Counted from the first letter of the stretch, positions 26,736-36,109 are shown. The stretch is 64,000 nt of DNA from Rhodoligotrophos sp. CJ14 (GCF_038811545.1 NZ_CP133319.1:3129516-3193515); one strand, 5' to 3'. The notes: generated from the sequence alone by a model not told the origin. Numbers and translations: made by a program.

Positions 26736-26742
26736 GGGGCGC

Positions 26743-27171
26743 TTAGCTGCCGGACGCCCGACGGCCGGCCGCATCCACCACCAGCGCGCCATCCTCTTTG
26801 CGGAATTCCCCCTGCTGCGGCGCTGGCAGGATATCGAGCACCACTTCGGATGGACGGCATAGCTTCACGCCCATCGGCGTGACCACGATGGGCCGGTTGA
26901 TCAGGATGGGATGCGTCATCATCGCATCTAGCAATTGCTCGTCGGCGAGTGCCGGATTGTCGAGCCCGAGCTCTCCATAGGGCGTGCCCTTCTCCCTCAG
27001 CAGCGCGCGAACAGGAATGCCCATTCTCTCGATCAATTGCGTAAGCAGGGTGCGGCTTGGTGGCATCTTCAGATAATCGATGACATGCGGCTCGATCCCG
27101 GCATTGCGGATAAGCCCGAGGGTGTTGCGTGAGGTGCCGCATGCTGGGTTGTGATAGATGATGACATCCAT
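26743..27171 (-). CDS. arsC: Arsenate reductase, glutaredoxin-coupled ArsC
   Basis: The 142-residue cytoplasmic enzyme reduces arsenate to arsenite with glutathione and glutaredoxin. The catalytic Cys11 lies in HNPACGTSRNTLGLI, and the arsenate-binding region INRPIVVTPMGVKLCRPSE with its conserved Arg residues is present. Length is usual for the E. coli plasmid type. It lies 3 nt after arsR and is followed by acr3. Confidence 0.95.
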   Translation of the reverse strand: MDVIIYHNPACGTSRNTLGLIRNAGIEPHVIDYLKMPPSRTLLTQLIERMGIPVRALLREKGTPYGELGLDNPALADEQLLDAMMTHPILINRPIVVTPMGVKLCRPSEVVLDILPAPQQGEFRKEDGALVVDAAGRRASGS

Positions 27172-27174
27172 GTC

Positions 27175-27534
27175 CTACGCCGTTGATGGAGGATTCGAGG
27201 AGGCGCCGCACGAGGCAAGCTCAACGATGAGCGGCTCGCAGATCTCCGGCCTGCCTCCGCAGCAATCCTTGACGAGATAGCTGCTGAGATCGCGGATGCT
27301 GTCGAGCCTGGCGCGGTAGATCACCGAGCGGCTCTGTCGTCGCGCTTCGATAAGACCGGCCCGCACCAATATGGCCAGATGCGCCGACATGGTGTTGTGC
27401 GGCACCGATACGCAGCGCGCGATCTCCCCGGCCGGTAAGCCCGCGGGCTCGTGTCGAACGAGCAGCCGAACGACCTCGAGCCGGGTGGATTGGGCGAGTG
27501 CGGCGAAGCTCGATATGGCCGAGTTCATATCCAT
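27175..27534 (-). CDS. arsR: ArsR family arsenite-responsive repressor
   Basis: This is a 119-residue winged-helix repressor. The recognition region is SVPHNTMSAHLAILVRAGLI. Near the C terminus Cys91, Cys92 and Cys98 occur as CCGGRPEIC. This n, n+1, n+7 spacing matches the As(III) site described for Acidithiobacillus ferrooxidans ArsR, instead of the C-x-C in the DNA-binding helix of the E. coli plasmid protein. It probably represses its own operon and releases DNA on arsenite binding. ATG 27534 and ATG 27528 are both possible starts; neither has a clear ribosome binding site, and the operator covers the former. Confidence 0.92.
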   Translation of the reverse strand: MDMNSAISSFAALAQSTRLEVVRLLVRHEPAGLPAGEIARCVSVPHNTMSAHLAILVRAGLIEARRQSRSVIYRARLDSIRDLSSYLVKDCCGGRPEICEPLIVELASCGASSNPPSTA

Positions 27535-27580
27535 ATTTCTAGACTTATGGACATAATCGCAGTAAGTCAAGCAGGGAGTG
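27530..27580 (-). promoter_or_regulatory. arsR promoter and operator palindrome overlapping the start codon
   Basis: On the minus strand TTGACT is followed 15 nt later by CATAAG, a plausible -35/-10 pair. The inverted repeat TCCATA-N10-TATGGA (27530-27551) covers the -10, the likely transcription start and the first arsR ATG. This placement would make the message nearly leaderless and give tight autorepression. The pairing of repeat and ArsR is inference from position. Confidence 0.55.
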
Positions 27581-27586
27581 ATCCGC

Positions 27587-28189
27587 TCAAGCTGTGCGCT
27601 CGGTGTAGAAGAGACCCACCAAGAAATCAGCGAGCAATCCCACGCTCCCCAGCAGCACCACCGAGCCCGCGAGGCCAATCACGACCAGCACCCCATCGCG
27701 CGCCAGCAAACCGAAGGAGATCGCAGCCAGGCAAATCGCCGGCGGGAGATTGCCGAAGGGAATGGGGAGGGTGATCACGATGGCGAGGATCAGGCACACG
27801 AGGCCGAGCAGCCGTTCCATGCTCGTCCATCGCTGCCAGCGCGGTCGCGAGATACGCTCGATCTTTTGCAGGATGGGAATTGCCTTTGACAGGGCAAGCC
27901 GCATCATTCCTCCGGGCAATTTCCGACGTAACAGGCTGCCCGGCAATTCGCGGCGAGATCCGAAAATCAGCAAATGCGCTGAGAGGATGATGAGGGGGAT
28001 GCCCAATATGGCCGATACTCCAGCGATCGGCAGGGGCAGCGCTTCCGGCAGAGCGAAGAGGAACAGCCCCAGTCCATGGGCACGCGTTCCCACGGGTTTC
28101 AGCATGTCGGCGACCGTGATCTCTTCGGTCTCGGTGCGGTCGAGAAGACCTCGCAGCAGATCCGAGGTCCTGATGGTACCGGCTTCCAT
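27587..28189 (-). CDS. ExoD family membrane protein (copy 1)
   Basis: The 200-residue protein has an N-terminal cytoplasmic segment with DLLRGLLDRTETEEITVADM, followed by several hydrophobic helices (LFLFALPEALPLPIAGVSAI, LIILSAHLLIFG) and a C-terminal ITLPIPFGNLPPAICLAAIS. This is the ExoD pattern, named for a rhizobial gene affecting exopolysaccharide and alkaline tolerance. The biochemical role of the family is not established. A second ExoD-like gene lies 375 nt away on the other strand. Confidence 0.85.
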   Translation of the reverse strand: MEAGTIRTSDLLRGLLDRTETEEITVADMLKPVGTRAHGLGLFLFALPEALPLPIAGVSAILGIPLIILSAHLLIFGSRRELPGSLLRRKLPGGMMRLALSKAIPILQKIERISRPRWQRWTSMERLLGLVCLILAIVITLPIPFGNLPPAICLAAISFGLLARDGVLVVIGLAGSVVLLGSVGLLADFLVGLFYTERTA

Positions 28190-28564
28190 TCTCCCTCCGT
28201 CGCAATTCGTTCTCGATTCTGCGATAGCTTGCTAAGAAATCACTATCGGGAGGTTGTCCATAGGTGTGTTATCAGCTTCACATCAGGGGCATTTGGCATG
28301 CCGAGATGGGCGCGGGCGCCGCTGACCTGCGGCGGGAGCATTGGATAATGCGACTCTTCACCGGATGGTGCCGGTCTTGAAGCCGGGGTCTTCTTACACA
28401 ATTGCATCGCAGGCGGGATCAGATTGGTGGGGCAGGTCGTTAAATCTGAACAATGCACGTTGGGAAGATTGCAACCCGCCTGTGAGATGCTCGCTACAAC
28501 CGTCTGCGCAACGGCCGTGCATGGCTGCTGTGCGATCCTAACCGCTTCAAAATAGTGGCCTCAT
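28190..28564. other. 375-nt divergent intergenic region between two exoD-like genes
   Basis: I find no convincing gene here: short frames lack start signals and family resemblance. The region must hold the promoters for both divergent exoD-like genes. I could not pick out a clear -35/-10 pair, repeat or RNA structure. Confidence 0.5.
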
Positions 28565-29230
28565 ATGGCTTCATCAGACGATCCAGTCACCGGCGGTTTG
28601 CTTCGCGCTGAGCCTGCCATCAAAAAGCGCCAACATAGCCTGTCCGAGATCCTCACCGAGCTCGCAAATGATCACTCGCGTGAGCGCATTTCCGTCGGTG
28701 ATCTGCTCACCATGATGCGAGACCGGGCGCTCGCGGCCTTGCTCTTCATCTTTGCTCTGCCGAATGTCTTGCCGACGCCTCCCGGCACCTCTGCCATTCT
28801 CGGCTTGCCGCTCGTGTTTCTGGCGGCACAGCTTGCCCTCGGTCAGCGGCCCTGGCTGCCAAAGATCATCGCGGCGCGGTCAATGGCACGGGGCGATTTT
28901 GCGGCCTTGATCAGTCGGGCAACGCCTTGGTTGGCCCGGGCTGAGCGGCTGCTACGGCCGAGATTGGGGATGTTTGCTCGCCGGCCGGCTGAATATGTGA
29001 TCGGCGGGGTCTGCTTCCTGCTCGCCTTGATCCTCTTCTTGCCGATCCCCCTCGGCAATATGCTGCCGGCCTTTGCCATCTGCCTGTTGTCTCTTGGCAT
29101 CCTCGAACGGGACGGACTTTGGACCCTGATCGGGCTCGGAACGGCCGCAGGTGCGGTAACCCTCGTTTCGGGCGTCGCCTATGCTCTGCTCAAGAGCGCA
29201 TTGTTCCTGATCGCGAATGTCTTCAACTGA
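28565..29230 (+). CDS. ExoD family membrane protein (copy 2)
   Basis: This 221-residue paralogue of the divergent neighbour has the same layout. A cytoplasmic start carries LSEILTELANDHSRERISVG, and the helices ALLFIFALPNVLPTPPG and LIFLPIPLGNMLPAFAICLL follow. The two copies share the FALP and LPIP-GN landmarks but differ enough in sequence to be old duplicates or separate acquisitions. A GC-rich hairpin lies 33 nt after its stop. Confidence 0.85.
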   Translation: MASSDDPVTGGLLRAEPAIKKRQHSLSEILTELANDHSRERISVGDLLTMMRDRALAALLFIFALPNVLPTPPGTSAILGLPLVFLAAQLALGQRPWLPKIIAARSMARGDFAALISRATPWLARAERLLRPRLGMFARRPAEYVIGGVCFLLALILFLPIPLGNMLPAFAICLLSLGILERDGLWTLIGLGTAAGAVTLVSGVAYALLKSALFLIANVFN

Positions 29231-29263
29231 GGCCGCATCACAGATGTGTCGGCCGCCGCCGGC

Positions 29264-29289
29264 CCGGGCGCATCCTGCAATGCGCCCGG
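29264..29289. terminator. GC-rich hairpin between convergent genes
   Basis: CCGGGCGCAT (29264-29273) and ATGCGCCCGG (29280-29289) form a perfect 10-bp stem with the loop CCTGCA. It lies between the end of the second exoD-like gene and the end of the small minus-strand exported-peptide gene. Neither strand has a T-run after it, so it may be a weak bidirectional terminator or an mRNA end stabiliser. Confidence 0.45.
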
Positions 29290-29311
29290 CTTGAGACTGG
29301 AAAACTGGTAT

Positions 29312-29479
29312 TTACTGGCTGGACGACGGGGTCGGAGCCGGCGCCGGTGCTGGTACTTCCGCAACGGTCATAGGCGCGGACGTGGACTGAACGCTCTTGT
29401 AGTTCGAGCAGGCCTGTGCACCGACCGTGAAACCCACGGTGGATGCGGCAAATGCCAGGGCAAGAATGGTCGCTTTCAT
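29312..29479 (-). CDS. Small exported Pro/Ala-rich protein, 55 residues
   Basis: The short frame encodes MKATILALAFAASTVGFTVG followed by AQACSNYKS and an acidic/proline tail with PAPAPAPTPSSSQ. The first 22 residues are a good Sec signal peptide. Cleavage before Cys24 would leave a 32-residue mature peptide; the AQAC sequence is not a convincing lipobox because Gln is at -2. GGAG lies 8 nt upstream of the ATG. I do not recognise a family. Similar tiny secreted proteins with repetitive Pro/Ala tails are common in Hyphomicrobiales and have no known function. It stands alone between convergent exoD and xerC. Confidence 0.6.
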   Translation of the reverse strand: MKATILALAFAASTVGFTVGAQACSNYKSVQSTSAPMTVAEVPAPAPAPTPSSSQ

Positions 29480-29579
29480 TGCATCGCTCCATATTGTCTG
29501 GACAAGTCTAGACTACCATGGGCGCAGATGCGGGACAAAAGGACTGGGCTTCACGCTTGCGCGAGCACGAAGATGCCCG

Positions 29580-30530
29580 TCAGGCCCGGGGATGGGCGGT
29601 CTCGTATTGTTTCAGCAGCTGCGCCCGATCGACCTCCGTGTAGATCTGCGTGGTCGAAAGGCTCGCATGGCCCAGCAGCTCCTGGATGGAGCGCAGATCC
29701 GCCCCCGCGCTCAACAGGTGCGTGGCAAAGGAATGGCGCAGGGCGTGTGGTGTTGCGGTCTCTGGAAGCGCCAGAGCGCTGCGCAAGTGTTCGATCAGGC
29801 GCTGTACGATCCGTGGGTTGAGGCGTGCGCCCTTCACCCCCACGAAAAGCGGGCCATCCGGTGCCGCGGCATAGGGGCACAGCGCGAGATAGGTGGCAAT
29901 CGCCTCCTGCACGACCGGCAACACCGGAACGATGCGCGTCTTGTTGCCCTTGCCGGTGATGCTGAGCACGTCTTGCCCTCGCTTGGGGGCTTCTCGCCTT
30001 GCGAGCCCCAGCGCCTCCGAAATGCGCAAGCCGCAGCCATAGAGCAATGTGAGAATCGCTACGTCCCGCGCTTTCACCCAAGGCAGCCGCGACTCATCGT
30101 CCCGATCCGCCTCGCCTGAGACCAGACGCCTGGCCGATTCGACCGGCAGCGGCTTTGGCACGGAATGCGGAATCTTGGGCGAGCGGATCGCTGCCACCGC
30201 TGGATTGTGCAACACTCCCTTGCGCTCCATGAACCGATAGAGGCCGCGGATCGCCGAGAGCTGGCGAGCAAGGCTCCGGCTCTCCACCCCATCCCGGCGC
30301 CGTGCCGCAAGGAAGGCCCGGAAATCCGCGGCCCGTAAGCTGCCCAGATCCCCCAATGTCGCCGGACCGCCGAGATGATGGGCGAGGAAGCTCATGAACT
30401 GCTTGATATCTCGGCGATACGCCTCGACCGTCTTGATCGCGGCACGCTTCTCGGCCTGCACATAATCCAGCCATTCTGCTATTTCCCGTCCCGCATCTGG
30501 TGCGGCGAGGATGCTGGCTGGCGCGAGCAT
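29580..30530 (-). CDS. xerC: Site-specific tyrosine recombinase XerC/XerD
   Basis: This is a 316-residue recombinase that resolves chromosome dimers at dif together with its partner Xer protein. The N-terminal SAM-like domain has AYRRDIKQFMSFLAHHLGG. Catalytic residues are visible in YGCGLRISEALGL (Arg), TPHALRHSFATHLLSAGADL (His-x-x-Arg), LLGHASLSTTQIY (His and the nucleophilic Tyr). The location divergent from priA and beside the F1 operon suggests XerC and a housekeeping role, but XerD cannot be excluded by sequence alone. Confidence 0.88.
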   Translation of the reverse strand: MLAPASILAAPDAGREIAEWLDYVQAEKRAAIKTVEAYRRDIKQFMSFLAHHLGGPATLGDLGSLRAADFRAFLAARRRDGVESRSLARQLSAIRGLYRFMERKGVLHNPAVAAIRSPKIPHSVPKPLPVESARRLVSGEADRDDESRLPWVKARDVAILTLLYGCGLRISEALGLARREAPKRGQDVLSITGKGNKTRIVPVLPVVQEAIATYLALCPYAAAPDGPLFVGVKGARLNPRIVQRLIEHLRSALALPETATPHALRHSFATHLLSAGADLRSIQELLGHASLSTTQIYTEVDRAQLLKQYETAHPRA

Positions 30531-30617
30531 ATCGAAAGCCCCATCTATCTCGTATCATCGAGACATCCAGACCTACCGCCATTGCCTTAACGCTCTCTTG
30601 CACTCACTTTGGCCAGC

Positions 30618-32831
30618 ATGCACGCCAGTCCATTCCAGCGATTCGCCCAGAGCGGCACCGTGCCTGCTCAACAGGTGGTCGACGTGCTGCTGCCGCTGGC
30701 GCTTCCCGGACCTTACTCCTACCTGGTGCCCAAGGGCTTGGATGTCGCGCCGGGGGACTATGTGCGTGTCCCCCTGGGCCCCCGGGATACGATCGGTGTG
30801 GTCTGGTCGGTGGGACGGCCGCCGCGGCCGGAAGGCGAGGGGCCTAAGCTTCGCCCGGTCCGGGAGAAATATGACGCGCCCCGATTGAAGGAGGTGCAGC
30901 GGCGCTTCATCGAATGGGTTGCGTCCTACAATCTCGTACCGCCGGGGCTCGTTCTGCGCATGTGTCTGCGGGTCCCGGCCGCGCTCGGCGATCCACGCAT
31001 GCGGATGGGCTATCGCTATACCGGGGCCGAGCCCGAACGCATGACGCCGCAGCGTGCGCGTGTCCTCGATATCGCTGCCGATGGCCTCGTCTGGCGGGCA
31101 AGCGAGCTGGCGGAGGCTGCCGGGGTAACATCGGCCGTGATCAAGGGCCTGGTGGATGCAGGCGCGCTGGTCCAGGAACACTTCCCCGCCGACCGTCCCT
31201 TTCAGCAACCGCGGATTCAGCCGCATATCGGCTTGTCGCGCGAACAGGCTGCGGCGGCGCAAGCCCTACGGGCGGCAGTGGCAGAGCGCACCTTTTCCGT
31301 CACACTTCTCGACGGCGTCACCGGGTCGGGCAAGACCGAGGTCTATTGCGAGGCCATCGCGGCGGCTCTGGCTGCCGATCGCCAGGTGCTCGTGCTCTTG
31401 CCGGAAATCGCGCTCACGGCTGGCTTCATCCGCCGGCTCGAGGAACGCTTCGGCACACCGCCCGCAGAATGGCACTCGGCCCTCAAATCCACGGAACGCG
31501 AGCGTGTGTGGCGCGGTGTTGCCGATGGCAGTGCCAAGATCATCCTCGGCGCACGCTCAGCGCTATTCCTGCCCTTTGACCGGCTCGGCCTCATCGTTGT
31601 GGATGAGGAGCATGAAGCGGCCTTCAAGCAGGAGGAGGGAGTGACCTACCATGCCCGCGACATGGCGGTCGCCTATGGCTCCCTCGGCCGCTTCCCCGTG
31701 ATTCTTTCATCTGCGACACCTTCGCTCGAAAGCCTCGTCAATGTGGATCGCGGTCGCTATCGCCACGCGACATTGAGCGCACGTCATGGCGCTGCTCGCC
31801 TGCCGACCATTGATCTGATCGACATGCGGACAACGCCCCTGGAACGCGGCCGCTGGATGTCGGAGCCGCTTGTCGCCGAAGTGGTTAAAGCGCTGAACGA
31901 GGGCGAGCAGGCCCTTCTGTTCCTCAACCGCCGAGGCTATGCACCGCTCACCCTGTGCCGCGCCTGTGGCCATCGTCTGCAATGCCCGAATTGCGAGGCC
32001 TGGCTGGTCGAGCACCGCTTCCGCCGTCAGCTCATCTGCCACCATTGCGGCTTTGCCGCCCCGGTGCCCCATGTCTGTCCATCCTGCAATGCGGAAAATA
32101 CGCTCGTGCCCTGTGGCCCAGGCATCGAGCGCCTCGCGGAAGAGGTGGCCGACCGGTTTCCCGATGCACGCACGGCCATTCTCTCCAGCGATCTCCTGCG
32201 CGGAGCAGGGCTTCGCCAGGTGTTTCGAGACATCGCCGACCGCAGATATGATATTGTCATCGGCACGCAGCTGGTGGCGAAAGGCCATCACTTTCCCGGC
32301 CTCACCTTGGTTGGCGTCATCGATGCCGACCTCGTGCTCGGGGGAGCCGACCCTAGAGCCGCCGAGCGCACCTATCAGCTGCTCTCGCAGGTTGCTGGGC
32401 GGGCGGGCCGTGAAAGCCTGCCGGGGCGCGCCTTCATCCAAACCTATATGCCCGATCATCCGCTGATGTGCGCCCTGGCGTCCGGTGACCGCGCCTCTTT
32501 CCTCGAACAGGAGAAGAAGCAGCGCGAGCAGGCCGGCATGCCGCCCTATGGGCGATTGGCGGCCCTCATCATTTCAGGCCGCGACCAGCTCGAGACCGAG
32601 CGTTTCGCCCGCGAGCTCAGCTTGCACATCCCCGAGGCAAAAGGCGGCCGGGTCTTTGGTCCCTCGCCTGCGCCAATCGCTTTGGTGCGCGGCCGCTACC
32701 GCTATCGTTTCCTCGTCCAGGCCGAGCGCGACTTCAACATCCAGGGCTTTATTGCCGCATGGCTGAGCGGCATTCAGGCCCGTGGATCCCTCAGGATTGA
32801 TATCGATATCGACCCATATAGCTTCCTGTAA
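30618..32831 (+). CDS. priA: Primosomal protein N' (replication restart helicase PriA)
   Basis: This 737-residue SF2 helicase reloads the replisome at stalled forks. The N-terminal 3' DNA-binding domain (VVDVLLPLALPGPYSYLVP) is followed by Walker A GVTGSGKTEVY and the DEEH box VVDEEHEAAFKQEEG. The zinc region has CRACGHRLQCPNC and CHHCGFAAPVPHVCPSC, giving the eight cysteines expected, and QVAGRAGRE is present. ATG 30618 and an in-frame TTG at 30609 both lack a good ribosome binding site; I use the ATG. Confidence 0.95.
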   Translation: MHASPFQRFAQSGTVPAQQVVDVLLPLALPGPYSYLVPKGLDVAPGDYVRVPLGPRDTIGVVWSVGRPPRPEGEGPKLRPVREKYDAPRLKEVQRRFIEWVASYNLVPPGLVLRMCLRVPAALGDPRMRMGYRYTGAEPERMTPQRARVLDIAADGLVWRASELAEAAGVTSAVIKGLVDAGALVQEHFPADRPFQQPRIQPHIGLSREQAAAAQALRAAVAERTFSVTLLDGVTGSGKTEVYCEAIAAALAADRQVLVLLPEIALTAGFIRRLEERFGTPPAEWHSALKSTERERVWRGVADGSAKIILGARSALFLPFDRLGLIVVDEEHEAAFKQEEGVTYHARDMAVAYGSLGRFPVILSSATPSLESLVNVDRGRYRHATLSARHGAARLPTIDLIDMRTTPLERGRWMSEPLVAEVVKALNEGEQALLFLNRRGYAPLTLCRACGHRLQCPNCEAWLVEHRFRRQLICHHCGFAAPVPHVCPSCNAENTLVPCGPGIERLAEEVADRFPDARTAILSSDLLRGAGLRQVFRDIADRRYDIVIGTQLVAKGHHFPGLTLVGVIDADLVLGGADPRAAERTYQLLSQVAGRAGRESLPGRAFIQTYMPDHPLMCALASGDRASFLEQEKKQREQAGMPPYGRLAALIISGRDQLETERFARELSLHIPEAKGGRVFGPSPAPIALVRGRYRYRFLVQAERDFNIQGFIAAWLSGIQARGSLRIDIDIDPYSFL

Positions 32832-32909
32832 GGGGATATCTCGATCGCGGATCAGGAGCTTTTCCCCTGCCAAGCCATATTTTTGCGACAATCAGGCGCC
32901 TCGCCCGCG

Positions 32910-32938
32910 TTGCCAGCGCGAACTTCCTGTGTTAGATG
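32910..32938 (+). promoter_or_regulatory. Candidate promoter of the atpHAGDC operon
   Basis: TTGCCA (32910-32915) and TAGATG (32933-32938) are separated by 17 nt in the 220-nt gap after priA. This matches the alphaproteobacterial housekeeping pattern, with a weaker -10. Transcription would start about 105 nt before atpH. A GGAAC-N16-GTT arrangement lies just downstream (32953-32976) and is discussed among rejected items. Confidence 0.5.
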
Positions 32939-33051
32939 GAGCCCGTTTAGGGGGAACGTTCAGCTACTCGCCTGTTCCTCACTGAATTCAGCAAGTCAGA
33001 TCAATCCGTTGGCTTCGTGTTTCTGAATATGCGCGAACCGGCCGGATTATT

Positions 33052-33630
33052 GTGAAGAGACAGGTCAAGGTGGCGGCAACGCGTTCGACAGTGGAAGGCA
33101 TGCCGGGGCGGTACGCAACCGCCCTGTTTGAGCTCGCGCTCTCCGAGGGCAGTTTGGATACGGTCGGCAGTGATCTCGATCGGTTCGCCGCGCTCGTGGC
33201 TGAATCGCCCGATCTTGCGCGCGTCGTCCGCAGCCCGGTCTTCACGCCGGAAGAGCAGTCGCGGGCGGTTGCAGCAGTGCTGGGCGCTGCCAATATAACG
33301 GGCTTGGCCGCGAACTTCATTTCGCTGGCTGCACGCAATCGCCGCCTGTTCGCAATCGGCGACATGATTTCCGCCTATCGCAAGCTCGTCGCAGCCCATC
33401 GCGGCGAGGAAACCGCCCAGGTCACGTCCGCCGAGCCTCTGAGCGAGGATCAGGTGAACCGCATCAAGCAGGCGCTCAAGGCGTCCGTTGGCCGGGACGT
33501 ACAGATCGACACCAAAGTTGAGCCGGGGATCCTCGGCGGCCTCATCGTCAAGGTGGGAAGCCGCATGATCGATGGCTCGCTTCGCACGAAACTTCAGAAT
33601 CTTCGTATTGCCATGAAAGAGGTAGGGTGA
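33052..33630 (+). CDS. atpH: F1F0 ATP synthase subunit delta
   Basis: This is the 192-residue OSCP/delta subunit that ties F1 to the peripheral stalk. The N-terminal [18 protein letters not shown] is a standard delta start, and the C-terminal [20 protein letters not shown] is the family signature. The annotated start is GTG 33052; GTG 33070 would give a 186-residue protein nearer the usual length. Its stop overlaps the atpA ATG by one base. Confidence 0.93.
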   Translation: MKRQVKVAATRSTVEGMPGRYATALFELALSEGSLDTVGSDLDRFAALVAESPDLARVVRSPVFTPEEQSRAVAAVLGAANITGLAANFISLAARNRRLFAIGDMISAYRKLVAAHRGEETAQVTSAEPLSEDQVNRIKQALKASVGRDVQIDTKVEPGILGGLIVKVGSRMIDGSLRTKLQNLRIAMKEVG

Positions 33631-35162
33631 TGGATATCCGTCCGGCGGAAATTTCCGCGATCCTCAAGGAGCAGATCAAGAACTTCGGCCGTGAGGCGGA
33701 AGTCTCCGAGGTCGGCCAGGTCCTGTCGGTCGGTGACGGCATCGCCCGCGTCTACGGACTGGACAATGTTCAGGCCGGTGAGATGGTCGAGTTCACCAAC
33801 GGCATTCGGGGCATGGCCCTGAACCTCGAGGTGGACAATGTCGGTATCGTGATCTTCGGCTCCGACCGCGAGATCAAGGAAGGCGATGTCGTCAAGCGCA
33901 CCGGCGCCATCGTGGAGGTGCCCGTCGGCAAGGGGTTGCTCGGCCGCGTGGTCGACGCGCTCGGCAACCCGATCGACGGCAAGGGTCCGATCGTCGGCAG
34001 CGAGCGTCGCCGCGTTGACGTGAAAGCGCCCGGCATCATCCCCCGCAAGTCGGTGCATGAGCCGATGCAGACCGGCATCAAGGCCATCGACGCTCTGATC
34101 CCGATCGGCCGCGGCCAGCGTGAGCTGATCATCGGCGACCGCCAGACCGGCAAGACCGCCATCATCCTCGACACCATCCTGAACCAGAAATCCGTCAACG
34201 CCGCTGGCGACGAGAAGCAGAAGCTCTACTGCGTCTATGTGGCCTGCGGACAGAAGCGCTCGACCGTGGCGCAGCTGGTGAAGACGCTCGAAGAGAATGG
34301 CGCGCTGGAGTATTCGGTCGTCGTTGCCGCGACGGCCTCTGATCCGGCCCCGATGCAGTATCTCGCGCCTTACACGGGCTGCACGATCGGTGAGTTCTTC
34401 CGTGACAACGGCATGCACGCGCTGCTGGCCTATGACGACCTCTCCAAGCAGGCCGTCGCCTATCGCCAGATGTCGCTGCTGCTGCGTCGTCCTCCCGGTC
34501 GCGAAGCCTATCCGGGCGACGTGTTCTACCTGCATTCCCGCCTGCTCGAGCGCGCGGCGAAGCTGAACGATGACTATGGCGCAGGCTCGCTCACGGCGCT
34601 GCCGGTGGTGGAAACGCAGGCGAACGACGTGTCGGCCTATATTCCGACCAACGTCATTTCGATCACCGATGGCCAGATCTTCCTTGAGACGGACCTGTTC
34701 TATCAGGGTATTCGCCCGGCCGTGAACGTCGGTCTGTCGGTGTCCCGCGTGGGCTCCGCCGCTCAGATCAAGGCCATGAAGCAGGTTGCCGGCCGCATTA
34801 AGGGCGAGCTTGCCCAGTATCGCGAGATGGCAGCCTTCGCTCAGTTCGGTTCCGACCTCGATGCCGCAACCCAGCGTCTTCTCGCCCGTGGCCAGCGCCT
34901 GACCGAGCTGTTGAAGCAGCCGCAGTTCTCGCCGCTTGCGGTCGAGGAGCAGGTCGTTGTGATCTATGCCGGTGTGAACGGCTATCTCGACGGACTGCCG
35001 GTGAGCAGGGTGCGTGCCTTCGAGGAAGAGCTCCTGCGCTTCATGCACGATAAGCACAAGGACATTCTCGACACGATCCGGACCGAGAAGGAACTGAGCG
35101 CGGGAACGTCCGAGAAGCTGAAGGCTGCAGTCGACAGTTTCTCCAAGGCCTTCGCGGCCTGA
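33630..35162 (+). CDS. atpA: F1F0 ATP synthase subunit alpha
   Basis: This is the 510-residue non-catalytic nucleotide-binding subunit of F1. The Walker A motif [10 protein letters not shown] lies around residues 170-179. [15 protein letters not shown] and the C-terminal domain are complete, and length and motifs are ordinary for alphaproteobacteria. I start at ATG 33630, not the overlapping GTG 33627, to give the conserved MDIRPAEIS beginning. Confidence 0.97.
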   Translation: MDIRPAEISAILKEQIKNFGREAEVSEVGQVLSVGDGIARVYGLDNVQAGEMVEFTNGIRGMALNLEVDNVGIVIFGSDREIKEGDVVKRTGAIVEVPVGKGLLGRVVDALGNPIDGKGPIVGSERRRVDVKAPGIIPRKSVHEPMQTGIKAIDALIPIGRGQRELIIGDRQTGKTAIILDTILNQKSVNAAGDEKQKLYCVYVACGQKRSTVAQLVKTLEENGALEYSVVVAATASDPAPMQYLAPYTGCTIGEFFRDNGMHALLAYDDLSKQAVAYRQMSLLLRRPPGREAYPGDVFYLHSRLLERAAKLNDDYGAGSLTALPVVETQANDVSAYIPTNVISITDGQIFLETDLFYQGIRPAVNVGLSVSRVGSAAQIKAMKQVAGRIKGELAQYREMAAFAQFGSDLDAATQRLLARGQRLTELLKQPQFSPLAVEEQVVVIYAGVNGYLDGLPVSRVRAFEEELLRFMHDKHKDILDTIRTEKELSAGTSEKLKAAVDSFSKAFAA

Positions 35163-35215
35163 CGCCAGCGCCAGCAACGCGATCCGTCAAAGACCGAGCA
35201 GAGGAAAGCGGCTGA

Positions 35216-36109
35216 ATGCCGAGCTTGAAGGACCTCAGAAACCGGATCTCCAGCGTCCGCTCGACGCAGAAGATCACGAAGGCGATGCAGATGGTCGCCG
35301 CCGCCAAGCTGCGCCGTGCGCAGGAGGCCGCCGAAGCGGCGCGCCCCTACGCCGAGCGTATGGAGGCGGTGCTGGCCAATCTCGCCAGCGGGCTCAATGC
35401 CGATGGCGCTGCACCGCGCCTGTTGACGGGAACCGGCCGGGATCAGGTGCATCTCCTGATCGTCATGACCGCCGAGCGCGGCTTGTGCGGCGGCTTCAAC
35501 AGCAACATCGCCAAGCTCGCCCGTGATCATGCCCTGCAGCTCGTCAATCAGGGCAAGACGGTCAAGATCCTCTGTGTCGGGCGCAAGGGCCGCGATGCTC
35601 TGCGTCGGAGCTTTGGCAAGCAGATCATCGACACGATCGAGTTCCGCAACGTCCGCCGTCTCGGCTTTGGTGAAGCGCAGCTCGTGAGCCGCAAGATTTT
35701 CGATATGTTCGATGCCGGCGAGTTCGATGTCGCCACATTGTTCTATTCGAATTTCAAGAACGTGATCACCCAGAAGCCGACTGCGGTTCAGCTCATACCG
35801 GCCCGGATCGATGCGAATGCTGCGGGTAATGCTCCCAAGCTCGATCTCGGCGGGGCGATCTACGAGTATGAGCCCGAAGAGACGGAGATCCTGGATGAGC
35901 TCCTGCCCAGGAATGTCTCGGTGCAGATCTTCCGTGCATTGCTGGAGAACGCGGCCGGCGAGCAGGGCGCGCGCATGTCGGCGATGGATGCGGCGACCCG
36001 CAACGCCGGTGAGATGATCAACAAGCTGACGCTGAGGTATAACCGCACCCGTCAGGCGATGATCACCAAGGAGCTTATCGAAATCATTTCCGGCGCCGAA
36101 GCTGTCTAA
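35216..36109 (+). CDS. atpG: F1F0 ATP synthase subunit gamma
   Basis: This is the 297-residue rotor subunit, with the N-terminal coiled-coil helix [20 protein letters not shown] and the C-terminal helix ending [15 protein letters not shown]. These two helices form the rotating shaft inside the alpha3beta3 ring. The middle carries [14 protein letters not shown], a gamma signature. GAGGAAAG precedes the ATG. Confidence 0.96.
   Translation: MPSLKDLRNRISSVRSTQKITKAMQMVAAAKLRRAQEAAEAARPYAERMEAVLANLASGLNADGAAPRLLTGTGRDQVHLLIVMTAERGLCGGFNSNIAKLARDHALQLVNQGKTVKILCVGRKGRDALRRSFGKQIIDTIEFRNVRRLGFGEAQLVSRKIFDMFDAGEFDVATLFYSNFKNVITQKPTAVQLIPARIDANAAGNAPKLDLGGAIYEYEPEETEILDELLPRNVSVQIFRALLENAAGEQGARMSAMDAATRNAGEMINKLTLRYNRTRQAMITKELIEIISGAEAV

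Noticed and set aside
29580-30530. Phage or integron integrase marking a mobile island
   Set aside because: The sequence is a standard XerC/D recombinase next to priA and atp genes, with no attachment repeats or other mobile genes nearby.
32953-32976. EcfG-type general stress promoter (GGAAC-N16-GTT) before atpH
   Set aside because: The -10 part lacks the usual preceding C and the segment also reads as a GGAAC/GTTCC inverted repeat. A general stress promoter for F1 genes would be unexpected, so chance is likely.
33594-35177. 527-codon minus-strand frame opposite atpA
   Set aside because: atpA is unmistakable; the antisense frame is His/Arg/Leu-rich, as is common opposite highly biased genes. 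Similar shadows opposite atpD (36106-37698), the TRAP permease (39576-41522), metH (57691-58704) and the PotD-like gene (62838-63932) were discarded for the same reason.
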